Counted from the stretch's first letter, positions 35,223 to 48,980 are shown. The stretch is 64,000 nucleotides of DNA from Cytospora piceicola (GCA_023375675.1 JALQBC010000009.1:868001-932000), one strand, 5' to 3'. Numbers and translations are program-made. The notes: generated by a model not told the origin, from the sequence alone.

Positions 35223-38200
35223 ATGGATCCCTCAAGACCACCTGAGTACCGTCGACGACTCTACGGCGATGATGACCCTGACGACACACCTCTCGATCAA
35301 GGAAACACTGCCGCCGCTGTAAGATTGCTCACGTCTATGGAGGAACCAATGTCGGGGGGCCGTCCGTATGTATTGCCAGATATCCTTCTTCCCTCTCCTT
35401 TGTCTATACCAACAGCAAGACTCAAGGAGTCGCCGCCACAAACAACTGCAACTCCAGAGTATCTTGCCTCACTCAAGCAGCAGGAGGAGGGGAGCACCAG
35501 CCCCTCCAAGAAGCATGCCACCGTCAGGTTCGCACCTGAGCCTTCCGTCGCAGAGTCACCAACGCGACGTAAGCCGGTCGCTAAGAACGATGGTCAGAGC
35601 AAGACACCTACCAGAGCATCAACTGTCAGGCTCCAGAAGAAGATGAAGCCGGCACATGTCACGCAGGCCGAAATTGCATCGACATTGCCCGTCATTCCGG
35701 AGGGCATCTCCCCTCGAAGAGCGTCCCTGAGGAAGTCCATCAGCGAGCCACCAACTTTCACCCGGCAACTCCAAGCAGCACATACCAGAAGCTCACCAGC
35801 CCCTGAATCTAGTTCGTACCACACTCGACAGTCATACCAGCCTTCGGTCTTCTCAACCCATTCTTCGATTACCGATCCGCCCAGCATGCCTCCTCCGGAC
35901 TCTACCTACGTACCCTTCCGACGCACAGGGGAGGATTCACCCCCTCGATCATGGAGTCCCTCGCACCTGTCGGACTACGAGAGGATGCCTCCACCCTCAT
36001 CCCATTACGAACCGGCAGATCTGCATGGCAGCCCACGGCCTGGAACTTCGTCGACCTCATATGGTGGAAGCCCAAGAAGACCTCTGCCTCCTGCGCCACT
36101 GTTCTCTAACTCCAGACCCTCCTCCTACGCAGACGATGCAACTGTCTCCATCCCACTAGGACACGACGACGACGATTATAGTGATGACCCGTTTGGCCCG
36201 GAATCTAGTGACATTGGTGAAAAATATCGCCGTGGGTCTTATCAGGAAACACTGAGCGATGAGTTCGAGTCACCATTCGGGGACAAATTCGAGCATTATG
36301 GTCCCGCACCAGAGGGGAAACAGCAGCGGCGAGGCGTGCGAGAACCACAGATGGCCAGGAAAGAGGTTCAGCTGATCAACGGCGAACTAGTGCTGGAGTG
36401 CAAGATCCCCACCATCCTCTACAGCTTCCTGCCGAGACGTGACGAGGTTGAATTCACCCACATGCGGTACACAGCCGTGACTTGCGACCCTGATGACTTC
36501 GTAAACAGGGGATACGTGCTACGCCAGAATATTGGGAGGACGCTCCGGGAGACAGAGTTGTTCATTTGCGTGACAATGTACAACGAGGACGAGATTGGTT
36601 TTACAAGAACGATGCACGCCGTCATGAAGAACGTCAGCCACTTCTGCAGCCGGAACAAATCAAGAACTTGGGGTGAAAACGGGTGGCAGAAGATCGTCGT
36701 ATGTGTAATCTCGGACGGTCGTGGAACAATCAACCCTCGGACGCTGGATGCCCTGGCAGCCATGGGCGTCTACCAGCACGGTATCGCGAAGAACTTCGTC
36801 AACCAGAAGGCTGTCCAAGCGCACGTCTATGAGTATACGACCCAGGTTTCGCTGGACTCGGACCTCAAGTTCAAGGGCGCGGAGAAGGGCATTGTTCCCT
36901 GCCAGATGATTTTTTGCCTGAAGGAGAAGAACCAGAAGAAGCTCAACTCTCACCGATGGTGTTTCAACGCGTTCGGCAGGGCCTTGAACCCGAACGTGTG
37001 TATCTTGCTCGATGTTGGAACTAAGCCCGGCAGCAACTCCCTGTACCACCTCTGGAAGGCGTTTGATACCGACTCCAATGTTGCTGGAGCCTGCGGTGAA
37101 ATCAAGGCAATGAAAGGCAAATTTGGGAAAAATCTGCTAAATCCGCTGGTTGCATCGCAGAACTTCGAGTATAAGATGTCCAACATCTTGGATAAGCCAC
37201 TGGAGAGTGTTTTTGGCTACATCACTGTGCTTCCCGGTGCCCTTAGTGCATATCGGTACCACGCACTCCAAAACGATGAGACTGGCCACGGGCCTCTGAG
37301 CCAGTATTTCAAGGGAGAAGTCCTGCACGGCCAGCATGCTGATGTGTTCACTGCGAACATGTACTTGGCTGAGGATCGTATTCTGTGCTGGGAGCTGGTG
37401 GCTAAGCGTGGAGAGAGATGGGTCCTGAAATATGTCAAAAACTGCACTGGTGAGACTGATGTGCCTGGTAAGTTTACTGCGCCTCTATGTTGCTCGCAAT
37501 TGTTTGTACTAACAAGATGAATAGATACCGTGCCTGAATTCATCTCTCAGCGCCGTCGTTGGTTGAACGGTGCCTTCTTCGCGGCTGTGTACTCGCTGGT
37601 CCACTTCAGGCAGCTTCTGGCAACCGACCATACGATTCCACGCAAGGCACTTCTGCTCATCGAGTCCCTTTACCAGTTTATCCAGCTCCTCTTCACGTAC
37701 TTCTCCCTGGCCAACTTCTACCTAACCTTCTATTTCGTTGCGGGCGGTCTTGCCGACGAGACGGTGGACCCATTTGGTCACCACATCGGCTCTTACTTCT
37801 TCGCCGTCCTGCGCTATGCGTGTGTCCTCCTGATCGCAGCCCAGTTCATCATCTCCCTGGGTAATCGGCCACATGGAGCTAAGAAACTGTATTTGGCCTC
37901 GATGATCATTTTCAGCATCATCATGGTATACACAATCTTCGCCAGCATCTACATCGTTGTCTACCAGATCACTCGGGGCGGCGTCGGCATAAAGAGTACC
38001 GTCATGACCAACATGATTCTCTCAGTACTGTCCACAATCGGCCTCTACTTCGTCATGTCCTTCATCTATTTCGAGCCCTGGCACATGTTCACCTCGTTTC
38101 TGCAGTACTTCGTCCTGCTCCCTTCATACATCTGCACGCTGCAGGTGTACGCCTTCTGCAACACACACGACGTCACGTGGGGCACCAAGGGCGACAACGT

Positions 38201-38684
38201 TATCAAGACAGACCTGGGCGGCGCCATCGGCAAGGGCTCGACGGTGGAGCTGGAGATGCCCTCGGAGCAGCTCGACATCGACTCTGGCTACGACGAGGCG
38301 CTGCGCAACTTGCGCGACCGCATCGAGGTCCCCACGGCCTCGGTCAGCGAGTCCCAGTTGCAGGAGGACTACTACAAGTCGGTGCGAACGTACATGGTCA
38401 CCTCCTGGATGACGGCCAACGCCGTCCTCGCCATGGCCGTGAGCGAGGCGTACAGCGCCTCGGACATCGGCAACAACTTGTACCTCGCCTTCATCCTGTG
38501 GAGCGTCGCCGCCCTGGCAGCGTTCCGCGCGCTCGGGTCAGGCACGTTCGCCATTATCAACGTGGTCAACACCATCGTCGAGGGGCGGGTGAGGCTGAGC
38601 CTCAAGATCCCGAAGTGGATGGGCGGCGTGGGGAGCAGGATCTCGGAAACTCTGAGTAGTATCGGGAGCAGTGTGAGGAACTAG
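35223..38684 (+). CDS. Division 1 chitin synthase (class I/II type)
   Basis: Exons 35223-37467 and 37525-38684 (57-nt intron) give 1134 residues. Roughly the first 375 are disordered and Pro/Ser-rich. The synthase core starts near residue 380 ([17 protein letters not shown]). It carries YNEDE (about 452), [43 protein letters not shown] and, after the splice, [20 protein letters not shown] with the catalytic QRRRW (Gln about 757). About seven membrane segments follow to near the C-terminus. The enzyme polymerises UDP-GlcNAc into chitin and extrudes it through the plasma membrane. Division 1 is clear from [11 protein letters not shown]; class I versus II I cannot settle by eye. The N-terminal tail is long for the family and probably carries phosphorylation or sorting signals. 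Confidence 0.9.
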
Positions 38685-39521
38685 AGTTGTCTAATTTTCT
38701 TTCTTTCTTTCTTGTTTTTTCCTTTTTTCTTCCTCCTGGGGGAGGGGTGGCCTTTCTCCCTGGTTACTGATTTTATTTATGTTGGAACTCCGGGTTTCCA
38801 ATCTCTTGATACCGCCAGATGTGCCTGGTTTTTTTCTTATTCTATTCGGTTGGGTGTTCCGGCTTTGTGATTTGGACTGATGAAGTATGACGAACGGGAA
38901 ATATTGTCGATTGAAGGATGACGATGATGACGATATTCTCCCTGTTCGAGACGCTTAGGGAAAATGAGGAGCGCTTGGGTCGTAATGGCCATGTGATACA
39001 CCCGCGTACGGTTTTTATGTCTTAGTTTATGAGAAATCGGTGTAGGCTCGGTCATGAGCTACACCTGCATCGAATGATGATGAACCGAGAAAATGTTTTC
39101 TTCCGGGGTTAGAGAAAACAATGCATTTATTATACCCTCAAATCGAGGCTGCTGCTTCGTGCACGAAGTGAACATTCACCTTAACTGACCTACAGAGTTG
39201 AACCTCGGGCTATCGCGGCTTGACCTAAGTGAGAATGGTTAAAATGGTTGTGATCACACTACATTTGCAATGGCATGCAGGAGCAGTGTTTTCAATGTTA
39301 TGAAGCAAAGTTGTTTAGGTATTCCTATATCTCCGCTCACTGTATATATTTATACCAACGATATCAAACCAAAGTATGTTTGTAACTCCTATGCCCCAGA
39401 TGCGATGTTAAAATTTTGGGAATCAGTTTGGTTTTTCTTTCTTTTTGCTTTTGGCCGCAGGACCAGTCCGTTGCTCGTCAATCCTAGTAAGTAGTTCCTC
39501 GTAACTCGCTTAATGCTGCGT
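38685..39521. other. Convergent 3' intergenic region
   Basis: About 840 bp between the ends of the chitin synthase and sulfite reductase genes. T-rich just downstream of the chitin synthase stop (TTTCTTTCTTTC at 38697-38720); nothing else supported. Confidence 0.5.
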
Positions 39522-42500
39522 CTACTCCTCCTCATCAGACTCCTCCTCAGCAACCTGGAAATAACGTCAGTCGGTGTTCAGTCCTGTCTCGTATATGGTT
39601 CAGCCAGGGAGTGTACTCACATCGGCATGGAAGTTCGTTCCATCGGTAGTCGCCTTGATGATATCCTTGCGGATGCAGAAGTCACCGAAATGCTCGCCCT
39701 CCTCCCTCTCGAGGGAGTACTGCTTCAGCAGCGGCTTCATGATGCTGAGGATCTCCTCCTCCTTGATGCTGCTTCGGTACAGCTTGTTCAGCCTCTGGCC
39801 GTGGTATCCACCACCGAGGTACATGTTGTACGCGCCGAAGGCCTTGCCCACGAAGGCGACCTCGGCCAACCACGGTCGGGCGCACCCGTTGGGGCAACCC
39901 GTCATACGCATGACGATGGAGTCCTGGCGCAGGCCGTTCTCCTCGATGCACTGCTCCAGCTTGGTGATGAGGACGGGCAGGTATCGCTCGGACTCGGCCA
40001 TGGCGAGGCCACAAGTAGGGAAGGCGACACAGGCAGACGAAGAGAGGCGCAGGCCGGAGAACTTGAGGTTGTCGAGCTTGTACTTCTTCATCAGGGCCTT
40101 CATCTCGTCCAGGTCCTCGTCCGCGACGTTGGACAGGATCAAGTGCTGGTTTCCGGTGAGCCTGAACTCGCCCTTGTGCACCTTGGCGACCTCCCGGAGT
40201 CCTGTCTTCATCTGGAGCTCGGCCGTGTCCTCGATTCTTCCGTTCTCGATGAAGAAGGTGAAGTGGTTCATGCCCGTCTCGTCCTTCAACCAGCCGAAGG
40301 TGTCGACGTTGCTCTCGAACTTGAACGGTCTTGGCGCCTCAAACTTCTTGCCCCAGTACTCCTCGACCTTCGCCTTGTAGCCCTCGACGGTCATGTCATC
40401 AACGGTGTACTTGAGACGGGCGTGCTTGCGGTTCTTCCTGTCACCGTTGTCGCGCTGCACCAGCATCACCTTCTCGCAAGCGATGTGCACGTCCTCCTTT
40501 GTGACGAAGCCGAGCATCCGGCCCGTCTGCGGGTACGTCTTCTTGTTGTTGTGCGTGGTACCCATACCACCTCCGACAAGCAGGTTGAAGCCGACCAGGT
40601 TGCCGTCCTCGCCCTTGATGGCGATCAGTCCGACGTCGTGTGCGTACACATCCGTGTCGTTGTGGGGAGGCACGGCGATGGTGATCTTGAACTTCCTGGG
40701 CAGGTAGGTAGGCCCATAGAGGGGCTCGAAGTCCTGCATGGCATCGCCTGCGACCTGAGTCTTCTTGTCGTTGTCGTCCGTCAGCCAGATCTCGTGGTAT
40801 GCGTGTGTCGACGGGAGGAGGTGGTCGCTGATACGCTTGGAGCACTCGTGGACCTCCTTGTGGAAACTGTTGTTTGTGGGCAGGGAGCTGCACATGACGT
40901 TTCTGTTCACGTCACCACAGGCAGCGATAGTCGTCATGAGAGCGCGGTTGATGGCTTGCATGGCTGGCTTCAGCTTGCCCTTCACGATACCGTGGAACTG
41001 GAAAGTCTGACGGGTGGTCAACTTCAAGGTCTCGTTTCCGAGGGTGTTAGCGATGTCGTCCATTTGGATCCACTGCTTTGGCGTGGAAACACCGCTGGGC
41101 AACCGACAACGAATCATGAAAGAGTAAGCTGGCTCCAAGCCTTGTGCTTTTCTCTCTTCACGGACGTCTCTGTCGTCTTGCATATAGGTACCGTGAAACT
41201 TGGTGAGCTGCTGGTCTGCAGCCGAGATGGCACCCGTGCTGGTGTCCTTGAGACCCTCCAGGATGGTACCACGGAGGAAGTTGGATTCCAGTTTGATGTC
41301 CTCGTTGGTCACTGGTGGTGGCTCGTCGGGGAGACCCTCAACCTTGTCCACGCCAAGGGCTTGCCAGATCTTCGGCTCCCAGTCGTTGTAACCAGTCGAA
41401 TATCCGTCAGGGTCCTGGTCGTCACCAAGGCCGACCTCGGCCAGGCGCTTGCCGCCAAACTCTGCCAATTTCCTGTCCAGATCCTTTCCAGGCTTGTTGT
41501 AGTAGACCTTGTCTTCCTTCCTCGGCCAGTAGTGACTGTCACCAAGGGCGAACACCGAGTAGTTGACGGTAGCCAAGTCAAGATCCGTGCTGTCCTTGAC
41601 GGTATGCCAGAAAGAAAGGCCGTTCTGGGGGAACTCTCCTTGGCCAGCGGTGGAAGTAAGGAAGACGACGTTGTCCTCAGTGGGCAAATCCTCGATGGGG
41701 TAGTCCTCCATCGCCATGACGGTCGTCTTCAGACCTCTTGCCTTGCCACGGTTGCCAAGACGCTTGGCAAGGGTCTCTGCATTGCCGTTGTCAGAAGCGA
41801 AGAGAACGGTCAAGGGCGCGCCTTGAAGGCCTTCGAGAAGCTTGTTGTAAGCATCCTTGGCATTGCGCTTTTGCTGGGCCCGAATCTCAGTGCCAAAGTC
41901 CTCCGAGAGAACAGGGGCAAACTTGGGCTCCTTAGCCATAAGTTGTGTCAGGTGGTAGTCTCGGTCCAGGAACTGCTTCAACTCCTTCTTGACCCGCTCA
42001 GAGTCCAGGGAGAAGTTAGGCTCGCCCTTCAGCTCGTTCTTGGGGTTCCAGCGGTACAGGGGCCAGTAGCCGATGTCAACGGCTTGCTTGGTCTCCTGAA
42101 GGACAGTCAGGGGCGAGTCGTTCTCGCCATTGTACGGCAGGTAAGCCATAACGATGGATGGTCCGTCAAACTTGTCGGCCTCGTCCATGGCCTGGAGCAC
42201 CTGCGTGTACGAGCTGTACACCGCTGTGGATGCGACGTAGGCGTTACCGAAGTTCATGGCGTACAAGCCGATGTCCTTCTTCCTCCGTGTGGCATCAGCA
42301 GCTGCACGCTCGGAGTATGGTGTAGAGTCGATGATGAGCATGTTGACGTTCTCACCAGAAGCCAGAACGTGGTGTACACCGGAGTTGCCCAGGTCGTAAG
42401 ACCAGGCATCAGATCCGACCAACCAGAGAGACTCCTTGCGGAAGAAAGCTTTGTTGGCGAGGAACTTCTGGGAAAGGGAAGAGTTGTCGGTCTGGAGAGC

Positions 42501-44451
42501 GGAGATAACATCCTCAGCGTACTGCTCAACCTTGGATGCATCCTCGGCGTGAGAAGACCACTGAGAAAGTGACTGCTTAGGAGCCTCGGCCAGGTCAGTG
42601 CCTGACACAACAGCCTCCTTCACATCTGCGACGAAGTTCTGTCTCTTCTCCTTGCGTGCCAACAAGGAACCGAAACCGTATTCTGGGCTTGCAGCGACAG
42701 TGGTCGATATACCAGCGTTCTCGGACTTGAGGGAGTTGGCAAGGAAGACTCTGGAACCGAAGAGTTGGTCGAGGATCTTGCTGTAGGCGGTCTCAAGCTT
42801 GGGCGCCTTCAGTTCGTAGTCAGGAGACTCTTCAGGGCCCTGTTGAGAGCCAACCTCCAGATTCTGAATTGGCTTCTCAGACACGAGGTTCTGGTAGATT
42901 CCTCGCAATGCTTGCTGGACTGTCTCCTTGTTGATGTATCCGAGCTGGAAACCAACAATGGTATCCACACCACCCAAGCCACTCTTGAGAGAGGTAAGGG
43001 CATCAAGAAGGATGGGGCCCCACTTGGTCGTCTTCCTCGAGACCTGCTCTAGAACGGCAACCTTCTTAACTGATTTTGGCAGCATGTCAAGGAGCTTAAC
43101 GCCAAGCCATGGCCTGTACAAGCGTGGCGTGATAATGGCGCAGTTCGCAAACGCTTCTGACGATGGTGCCCTGTCGATCGTATCGGCGAACAAACCGGCA
43201 TCAGATCCGAAAATGAAAAGACATGTCTCGGCCGTCTGGGAGCCAGTGTACTCGAAAACGTTGTACTCTCGGCCGACCAGTTCCTTGAGCTGAGCCCAGA
43301 TCGAGGTAATGTAGTTGTAAATGTGCTCAGACGTAACAATAGGCGCTTGTGCCTCGATCGTTGTAGCTGAAGAAACACTTGGCGGGCTGCTTGACGCGCT
43401 CTGTTCACTCGATTTCTCTGATGCGTGAGAAGAAACCTTGCCATCGACCTCAGGGACAGTAAGGCCGTTAACAATTGGCGACTGGGCAGAAGTAGCATCC
43501 TGGCTGGACTCAGCGAGCTCCTCCCGGGCCACTCTTCCATCATCAGCGTATATGCCAGTTCCATTGACCTTGGAGTCCTGGGCCCGGAGCACCTGATCCT
43601 GGTTCAGGATGTCCTTAACCACCTGTTGCGTCTCGAACGCAACAGGCTCGTCGTCCTTGCAGGCGGCGGAGCTGAAGAAGTGGATGACACCCTTGCCTGA
43701 CCGAATGGCGAGAGCGTGGGCGGTCAGGGCCATGTCCTGGGCCTCCTGGATGGACTCGGACTGGAGGAAAGACCATCCTGAGTTCCTTATCGAGGTTATG
43801 GCGGAGTAGTCGGGGAACTGTTCGGGGTGGAGGGCGACGTGGATAACGACGGGGTAGTTGGCAAGCTTGTAGAGGTGGCCAACCGAAGGGAGAAGTATCC
43901 TGGAGGAGGTGGTGACCGAGACCAGTTGTCCGTTGCGAGCGGGTTCAAAAACAGACAGTAATGGGTCGGCATTATATCTTACGGAGAGGAGCTATATGGG
44001 CCATGTTAGTCTTCCTGTGACAGTTTGAAGCTGGGCAACGTTTTGGTCAGTGAGGAATGCACACCTCTGGCACCTTGGTCTTTGCGACCACGCTCTCGTC
44101 TTTTCTTCCGTGGTATGTCTTGAGATGGCTCGAGAAGACGGAGTCAACAGCCAGAGAAGGCTGTACGCTGACGATCACATCACTGGCTTGGTATGCGATC
44201 CGAGCAACTGTTGAAAAGGATTGGTTTGTTAGTCCTCGTCCTCACATAGAGCAAGCAAAGAGCATGCTACGATCAGCAAAGCTGGTGCGTGTGCTGCTGC
44301 TCTGGCGCATTGGTGGGGCGCATTGACAAGGGCAGCAACGATAGATATGTCGATATATGTTTATATCGATATCGATACGCGGGGTAGAATTGCATCACGT
44401 ACCGGCCTCTGCAGGCGTCCGAACCCCGGTTGTTTCTGTAGTCGACGCCAT
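39522..44451 (-). CDS. MET5: Sulfite reductase (NADPH) hemoprotein beta subunit
   Basis: Exons 44451-44403, 44207-44065, 43991-39621 and 39554-39522 encode 1531 residues. The first exon supplies 16 residues and the last only 10 plus stop (VAEEESDEEE). Order of domains: an N-terminal pyruvate:ferredoxin-oxidoreductase-like region (AVARIAYQASDVIVSVQPS); a flavodoxin-like domain near 790 (VLFASDNGNAETLA, TSTAGQGEFP); and the siroheme/4Fe-4S reductase. In the last, ACVAFPTCGLA (near 1380) and MTGCPNGCARPW (near 1425) give the four cluster Cys. It reduces sulfite to sulfide with Met10 in sulfate assimilation. It is the longest gene here. A 1019-codon open frame antisense to it is a shadow of codon bias. 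Confidence 0.93.
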
Positions 44452-46437
44452 CTCCTGCTTGTTCGTAATGTCAAGCGTGGGAAGATGTTTGAACAGGAAG
44501 GACATCGTGAGAGGAGCTACGGGTTGGACCACATGGGACAGTAGGGTATTTCTTTTCTAGAGCAGTCGCCGGTCGGCGCGGATGTGGATATTATTTTCGT
44601 GGCGATGGAGCAATGGTAGCGTCAATTGCTGGATAGAACCCCGCCAGAAACTGCCCAGACTCATACTATAGAGCAAATTCGCCGTATCAAAGTTTTTCTG
44701 CCACCTTCAAAGGGGGCAGCCAAAGGCACAACACCATAGTCAGGGTGCGATTGCGTGATCGGCTCTAGCGCACTGTGAACCGAGTGGCAGCCAGTGGTAG
44801 CTCGTCCCATGATTCACAGAACCATTGAGCCCGTCGGGCGTTCTTCTGTTGTGTCTGTATGCCATCAGCCTAAATTCTGGGGAACCGATCCAGACTTTGG
44901 CCTGCAGCCAATAGAGGTCGAAGTATTAACACGATAAAGCGGGCCGGTTTTGCATGGCTGTGCATTTGGTGTGCGTCGCAGGGTCCCATTCCTGACAAAT
45001 GGGGCCGATTGCCGCATATGCTTACCGCTGTGACGGCTCGGCACAATCAGCCGTAGCCGCTAGCCGCCTTTTGGAGGTAGCAACGAGCCGCATCACGACA
45101 TCGCGACCTCGCGACAAGGGGGGGTTTTTTGACGACAGTCTTAAGACCGAGTGGGCTGACTGAGTTGGTGGATGGTCGCTACTGTACGATGCCATCATGG
45201 GCACATTTCATGCCATCCAACTTCTTTTCTTCATTGTCCTGCATACGGACTACTTACTGACGTGCTGGGCCATGGGCCATAAATGGCTGGCTGGCTGGCT
45301 GACAGGAACAGAAGCAATATGGAATCCAGAGTTGTGACTTTCGAACAGGTCTTCGAGAAGTCTATTACGCATTTATTGGGGGCGTGGCAAGATACTACAT
45401 ATCTATATGATCTCAGAGCCGGGACCCGCCGAGTTTTACAAATGCCCGTTGGCAACGAGAGTTGTTCCGATCAGGAAGCCCCAGACCCCGAAAGACTATA
45501 TGGACTATATGTACAATGTACAAGGTATTGAAGCACTATAGAATGGGTTTAGCACTGGACATCCATGGGCACTACTCCACGTGGTAATCTTCCATCAGCG
45601 AATTGGGATTTCAACACTCGGCTGTTCGACAAGTACAGTAAGCCTGGGGTTACAGGATGTGACCTCGGGCTTTGCTACTACAGGTCGCCGGGGTAATAAA
45701 TGTTAGTTCGAGACCGTACTGACAAGGGGTCCTGTATTGTACTGCTTCTCGCAACTTCTATGTGAGGGTACTTTACAGGTCAACCTGCAGAGCTCACCTG
45801 CAACTGATCCTTCCAATCAATGAGTCTCTTTATGGCCAGAGTGGAGTGGTTCCAGTAAATCCACTGGTACGGTTACGAACTAACCTTTATTACCCCGGCG
45901 ACCTGTACATGGCTGTGGCTCCAGGAAGAGGGCCGATCGCCCGACATAACTCCGAGCTATGGCCGGACTTTAAACGCAACAGCACTCGAATATCAAGTTG
46001 CCATACAATATCTAGGGTTCAATCTTGTTTGATGGCTCGGCTGTTCTTCATCCTCCTGTTGTGGTAGAATCAAGTCAGGCTGCGGCAGTCATCGCTGCTC
46101 CATATGGGTGTAAGTGCAACGAATGATCAGCACCGCAGAGTCGAAGCGGTTGCTTATACTCTGGTACTAGTAAAGTACATGAGTGTACGGTTTTGATGAC
46201 TTCCGCTGCGCCTTCAAAATATTGGAGGTATTGCATTGTGATGCAATACATAGTTCAGCATTATCACGTCCAAAACGTCTGTGGTTTATCTGGCCCTAGC
46301 CACTGCCCTTGAGCACCATATCTAGTTGTACATAAGCCTCTCCCCCCAACAAAACTTCAAAATGCTATCGTACATAACCATATCATAAGATATTGCTTCC
46401 ATGCCTGCTTCCATGCCTGCTTCCCCTATTAACCTGT
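44452..46437. other. Long intergenic region upstream of sulfite reductase
   Basis: About 2 kb between the MET5 start (44451) and the KEI1 3' end (46438). It holds the MET5 promoter; GGCTGGCTGGCTG at 45287-45299 is the only simple repeat of note. Candidate short frames (45283-45531, 45762-46067) show no family pattern and are not called. No RNA gene is evident. Confidence 0.5.
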
Positions 46438-47206
46438 CTATTCGTAACCTTGACGGGACGCAGCAACGGGCACCCGGTGGCTAGGCCCCCACTCCTCGTC
46501 CTCCTTCCCACCGATCCAGTACTCCTGACCCACATAGACCATCGCCCGCCCGAGCTTGCCCTTCCACCCCTCACCCTCAGCCGAGTCGATGGCAAACGGC
46601 TGCACCGCTTCGCCCTTTGGCCCGCTCAGGCCGAGAGTGTACTGGTGCATCACCTGCCTCGTGAAGCTCATGATCACGAACATCAGGTACACCCTGACCA
46701 GGGTGAACGCAACGATGAGGATCATGCTCGCGGCCGTGTCCGTGGCCTGCTCCGCAGAATCGCCATCCGGGTTGCCCCCGGCCTTTAGGTACCACTCGGC
46801 GGCGAAGGCAGCGGTGTAAGCGGCGTTCGCGGCCGTGTCGAAGACGTATAGCCAGGCCAGCGACAGGTTCTGGAAGGGAGTCTGCTTGCGGATGTGCGGG
46901 ATGAGGATGGCGAGGGTGATAAGGACCGCCACGGAGTAGATATACATGGACAGCTGGACGGCGTTGAGGGCGTACCCGGTCAGGATGGCGAGGAGACCGT
47001 AGAGGCCCGTGACTTTGTTGATGAGGAGTGCAATGGAGATCATCTCGGTGCCGGTTTGGAGGGACATGAGGCCTAGGAAGGTCTGCGATGGAGAATAGTA
47101 ATTAGCAACTGTCGAGGTCGTCGGGCTGGCGGTGAGCCGATCTAAGCGCGTCCGTCCATACCTTTGGCTTTGGCAGCCCGAGCCGCAGTCCTCTAGAAGC
47201 CACCAT
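46438..47206 (-). CDS. KEI1: Inositolphosphorylceramide synthase regulatory subunit Kei1
   Basis: Exons 47206-47162 and 47082-46438 (79-nt intron) give 229 residues. Exon 1 (MVASRGLRLGLPKPK) is followed across the splice by TFLGLMSLQTGTEMISIALLINKVTG, the conserved Kei1 start. Four predicted membrane segments follow in the first 160 residues, with LVRVYLMFVIMSFTRQVM after an acidic loop, then a soluble C-tail. Kei1 is essential in yeast for the Golgi enzyme Aur1, which makes inositolphosphorylceramide. It is fungus-specific, which supports the assignment of the organism. The divergent neighbour is ribose-5-phosphate isomerase. Confidence 0.87.
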
Positions 47207-48053
47207 TTTGCCTTATTTGAATTTCAATGCTCAAATCAAACGAAAGAAGTGGATTGACAATGTTCGTGGTGCAGAATCGTGGAGAGTTAATGGTGTGGGT
47301 GTGCTTTGTGTAGTTTCCAAGAGTCGTCAAAGTAAGCAGGCGTAATCTGAAACAAACAGGATATCGGAAGCATCGGGGGAGGTCACCAGGGTTGGAGTGG
47401 GAATAGGCGGGTTTTGCTAAAGCCACTGGCACCCAGGTCCGGATCACAGGGTCTGGACTTGTACACTTCCGATATTCAACCCCTTGAACTGCCCAGGTGC
47501 TGCTAGTAAGGGGAAAACATATTATACAACACAAACCTAAAGTATAATCTCTTGGCGGCGGGATGGTTGGTAGCCGCGTGCTGGGACTCTATGCTAAGCA
47601 CTAATTTACAGTACTGTTTGCCAAATGCATGTGATGAGTCAGCCTCTCCGTCCGAAAACGCTGCAAGTCATCGTGAGTGACATGGCTACATGCATACAGA
47701 CTTTGGAAGCCGTTGAGACCCTGGATGCGAAGGCGATCTAGAACGATTCCCTGCCTTGCAATATACTAAGTGATAATCCACAGCTTTGTCGAGACTTCAC
47801 ACTTCCACCGCTCATTGATTGAATTATTTTTGAGAGGTCGCCCATCTTTTTCATGCGTTTACAAGTCGGAAAGCTACGTACAAGTTTTTATGCCGCAAAA
47901 CCCGGCCCAATTCACCTAAGCCGGAGATCCATATCCATAGACACTAGCGTTGGCCCTCATCACGGACCGCCAGCAGGAAGTCGACGACGAGAATTGCAGC
48001 AGGTTCACCACATTCCCTCCACCAAACCCTGCCACCTCCCCAGACCAAGAACC
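47207..48053. promoter_or_regulatory. Divergent upstream region of KEI1 and RPI
   Basis: About 850 bp between two divergent start codons. An open frame running into the isomerase from 47853 is 5' leader; the authentic start has better context at 48054. No recurrent motif seen. Confidence 0.4.
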
Positions 48054-48980
48054 ATGGCGACGACATCCACCTCCGCACTCTCCGCGGCGGAGCAGGCCCA
48101 GCTCATCGAGTCCTCCAAGCGCGCGGCCGCCTACGAGGCCGTCAAGGAGCACATGGACCTGACCTACACCGACATCGGCATCGGCTCCGGCAGCACTGTG
48201 ATCTACGTCGTCGAGGCCATCGCCGCCCTGGGCAAGGATGCCACCAACAAGATGTCCTTCTTCCCCACCGGCGAGCAGTCCCGCGAGCTCATCAGGGCCG
48301 CCGGCCTGCGCGTCCAGTACATCCAGGACCTGGGCGACGCCCAGCAGCTGGATGTCTGCTTCGACGGTGCGGATGAGGTGGACGAGGAGCTCAACCTCAT
48401 CAAGGGCGGCGGTGCCTGCTTGTTCCAGGAGAAGTTGGTGGTTACTAAGGCGAAGAAGTTTGTCTGTGTTGCCGGTGAGTGAGACTGTCATGAGACGGCC
48501 CGGGATTTTTTTTTATCTTGTTTTTACGCAAGGCATATGGCCATTGACAATATCCTTGCAGATTTCAGGAAACACTCAGCAAGGCTAGGCACAAACTGGA
48601 AGAAGGGCATCCCCATAGAGGTCGTCAGCCAGGCCACAGGCCACGTCCTCTCGGAGCTCAGGAAGATCGGCGCAATCAACCCGGTGCTGCGGTCAGGATT
48701 GCCCGGTAAGGCTGGCTCCATCGTTACGGACAACGGCAACTCCCTCATCGACGCGCCGTTTGCGCCGCTTGCCATGGCCAAGGACCTGAAGGGCAAGGAC
48801 GGGGAGAACGGTATCTGGACCGTCGAGGCCCTGGCCGACAGGATCATCAAGATCGTCGGCGTCGTGGAGGTCGGCCTCTTTGCCGGTGCCAACGGATTCG
48901 AGGTCGAGAGCGGTGCGCAGAAGCCCGTTGCGGCGTACTTTGGAATGGCGGATGGCACGGTAGACACCCGGAAGGCCTGA
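48054..48980 (+). CDS. RKI1: Ribose-5-phosphate isomerase A
   Basis: Exons 48054-48474 and 48562-48980 (87-nt intron) give 279 residues. The start at 48054 (ACCATGGCG) opens MATTSTSALSAAEQ; an upstream in-frame ATG at 47853 would add 67 residues of no family likeness. Motifs: GIGSGSTVIYVVEA, FFPTGEQSRELI, the catalytic VCFDGADEVDEELNLIKGGGAC, and across the intron VAGDFRKHSARLG. The catalytic Asp pair and the Lys of IKGGG are present. The enzyme interconverts ribose 5-phosphate and ribulose 5-phosphate in the non-oxidative pentose phosphate pathway, in the cytosol. Confidence 0.93.

Noticed and set aside
35366..35415. Possible intron in the chitin synthase N-terminus (GTATGT ... AACAG)
   Set aside because: Its 50-nt length would break the frame and no clear branch site is present, so I keep one open exon.
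39513..42572. A 1019-codon open frame on the plus strand
   Set aside because: It lies wholly antisense to the sulfite reductase gene. Its translation is Leu/Val-rich with no domain, as expected when a strongly biased coding sequence is read on the other strand.
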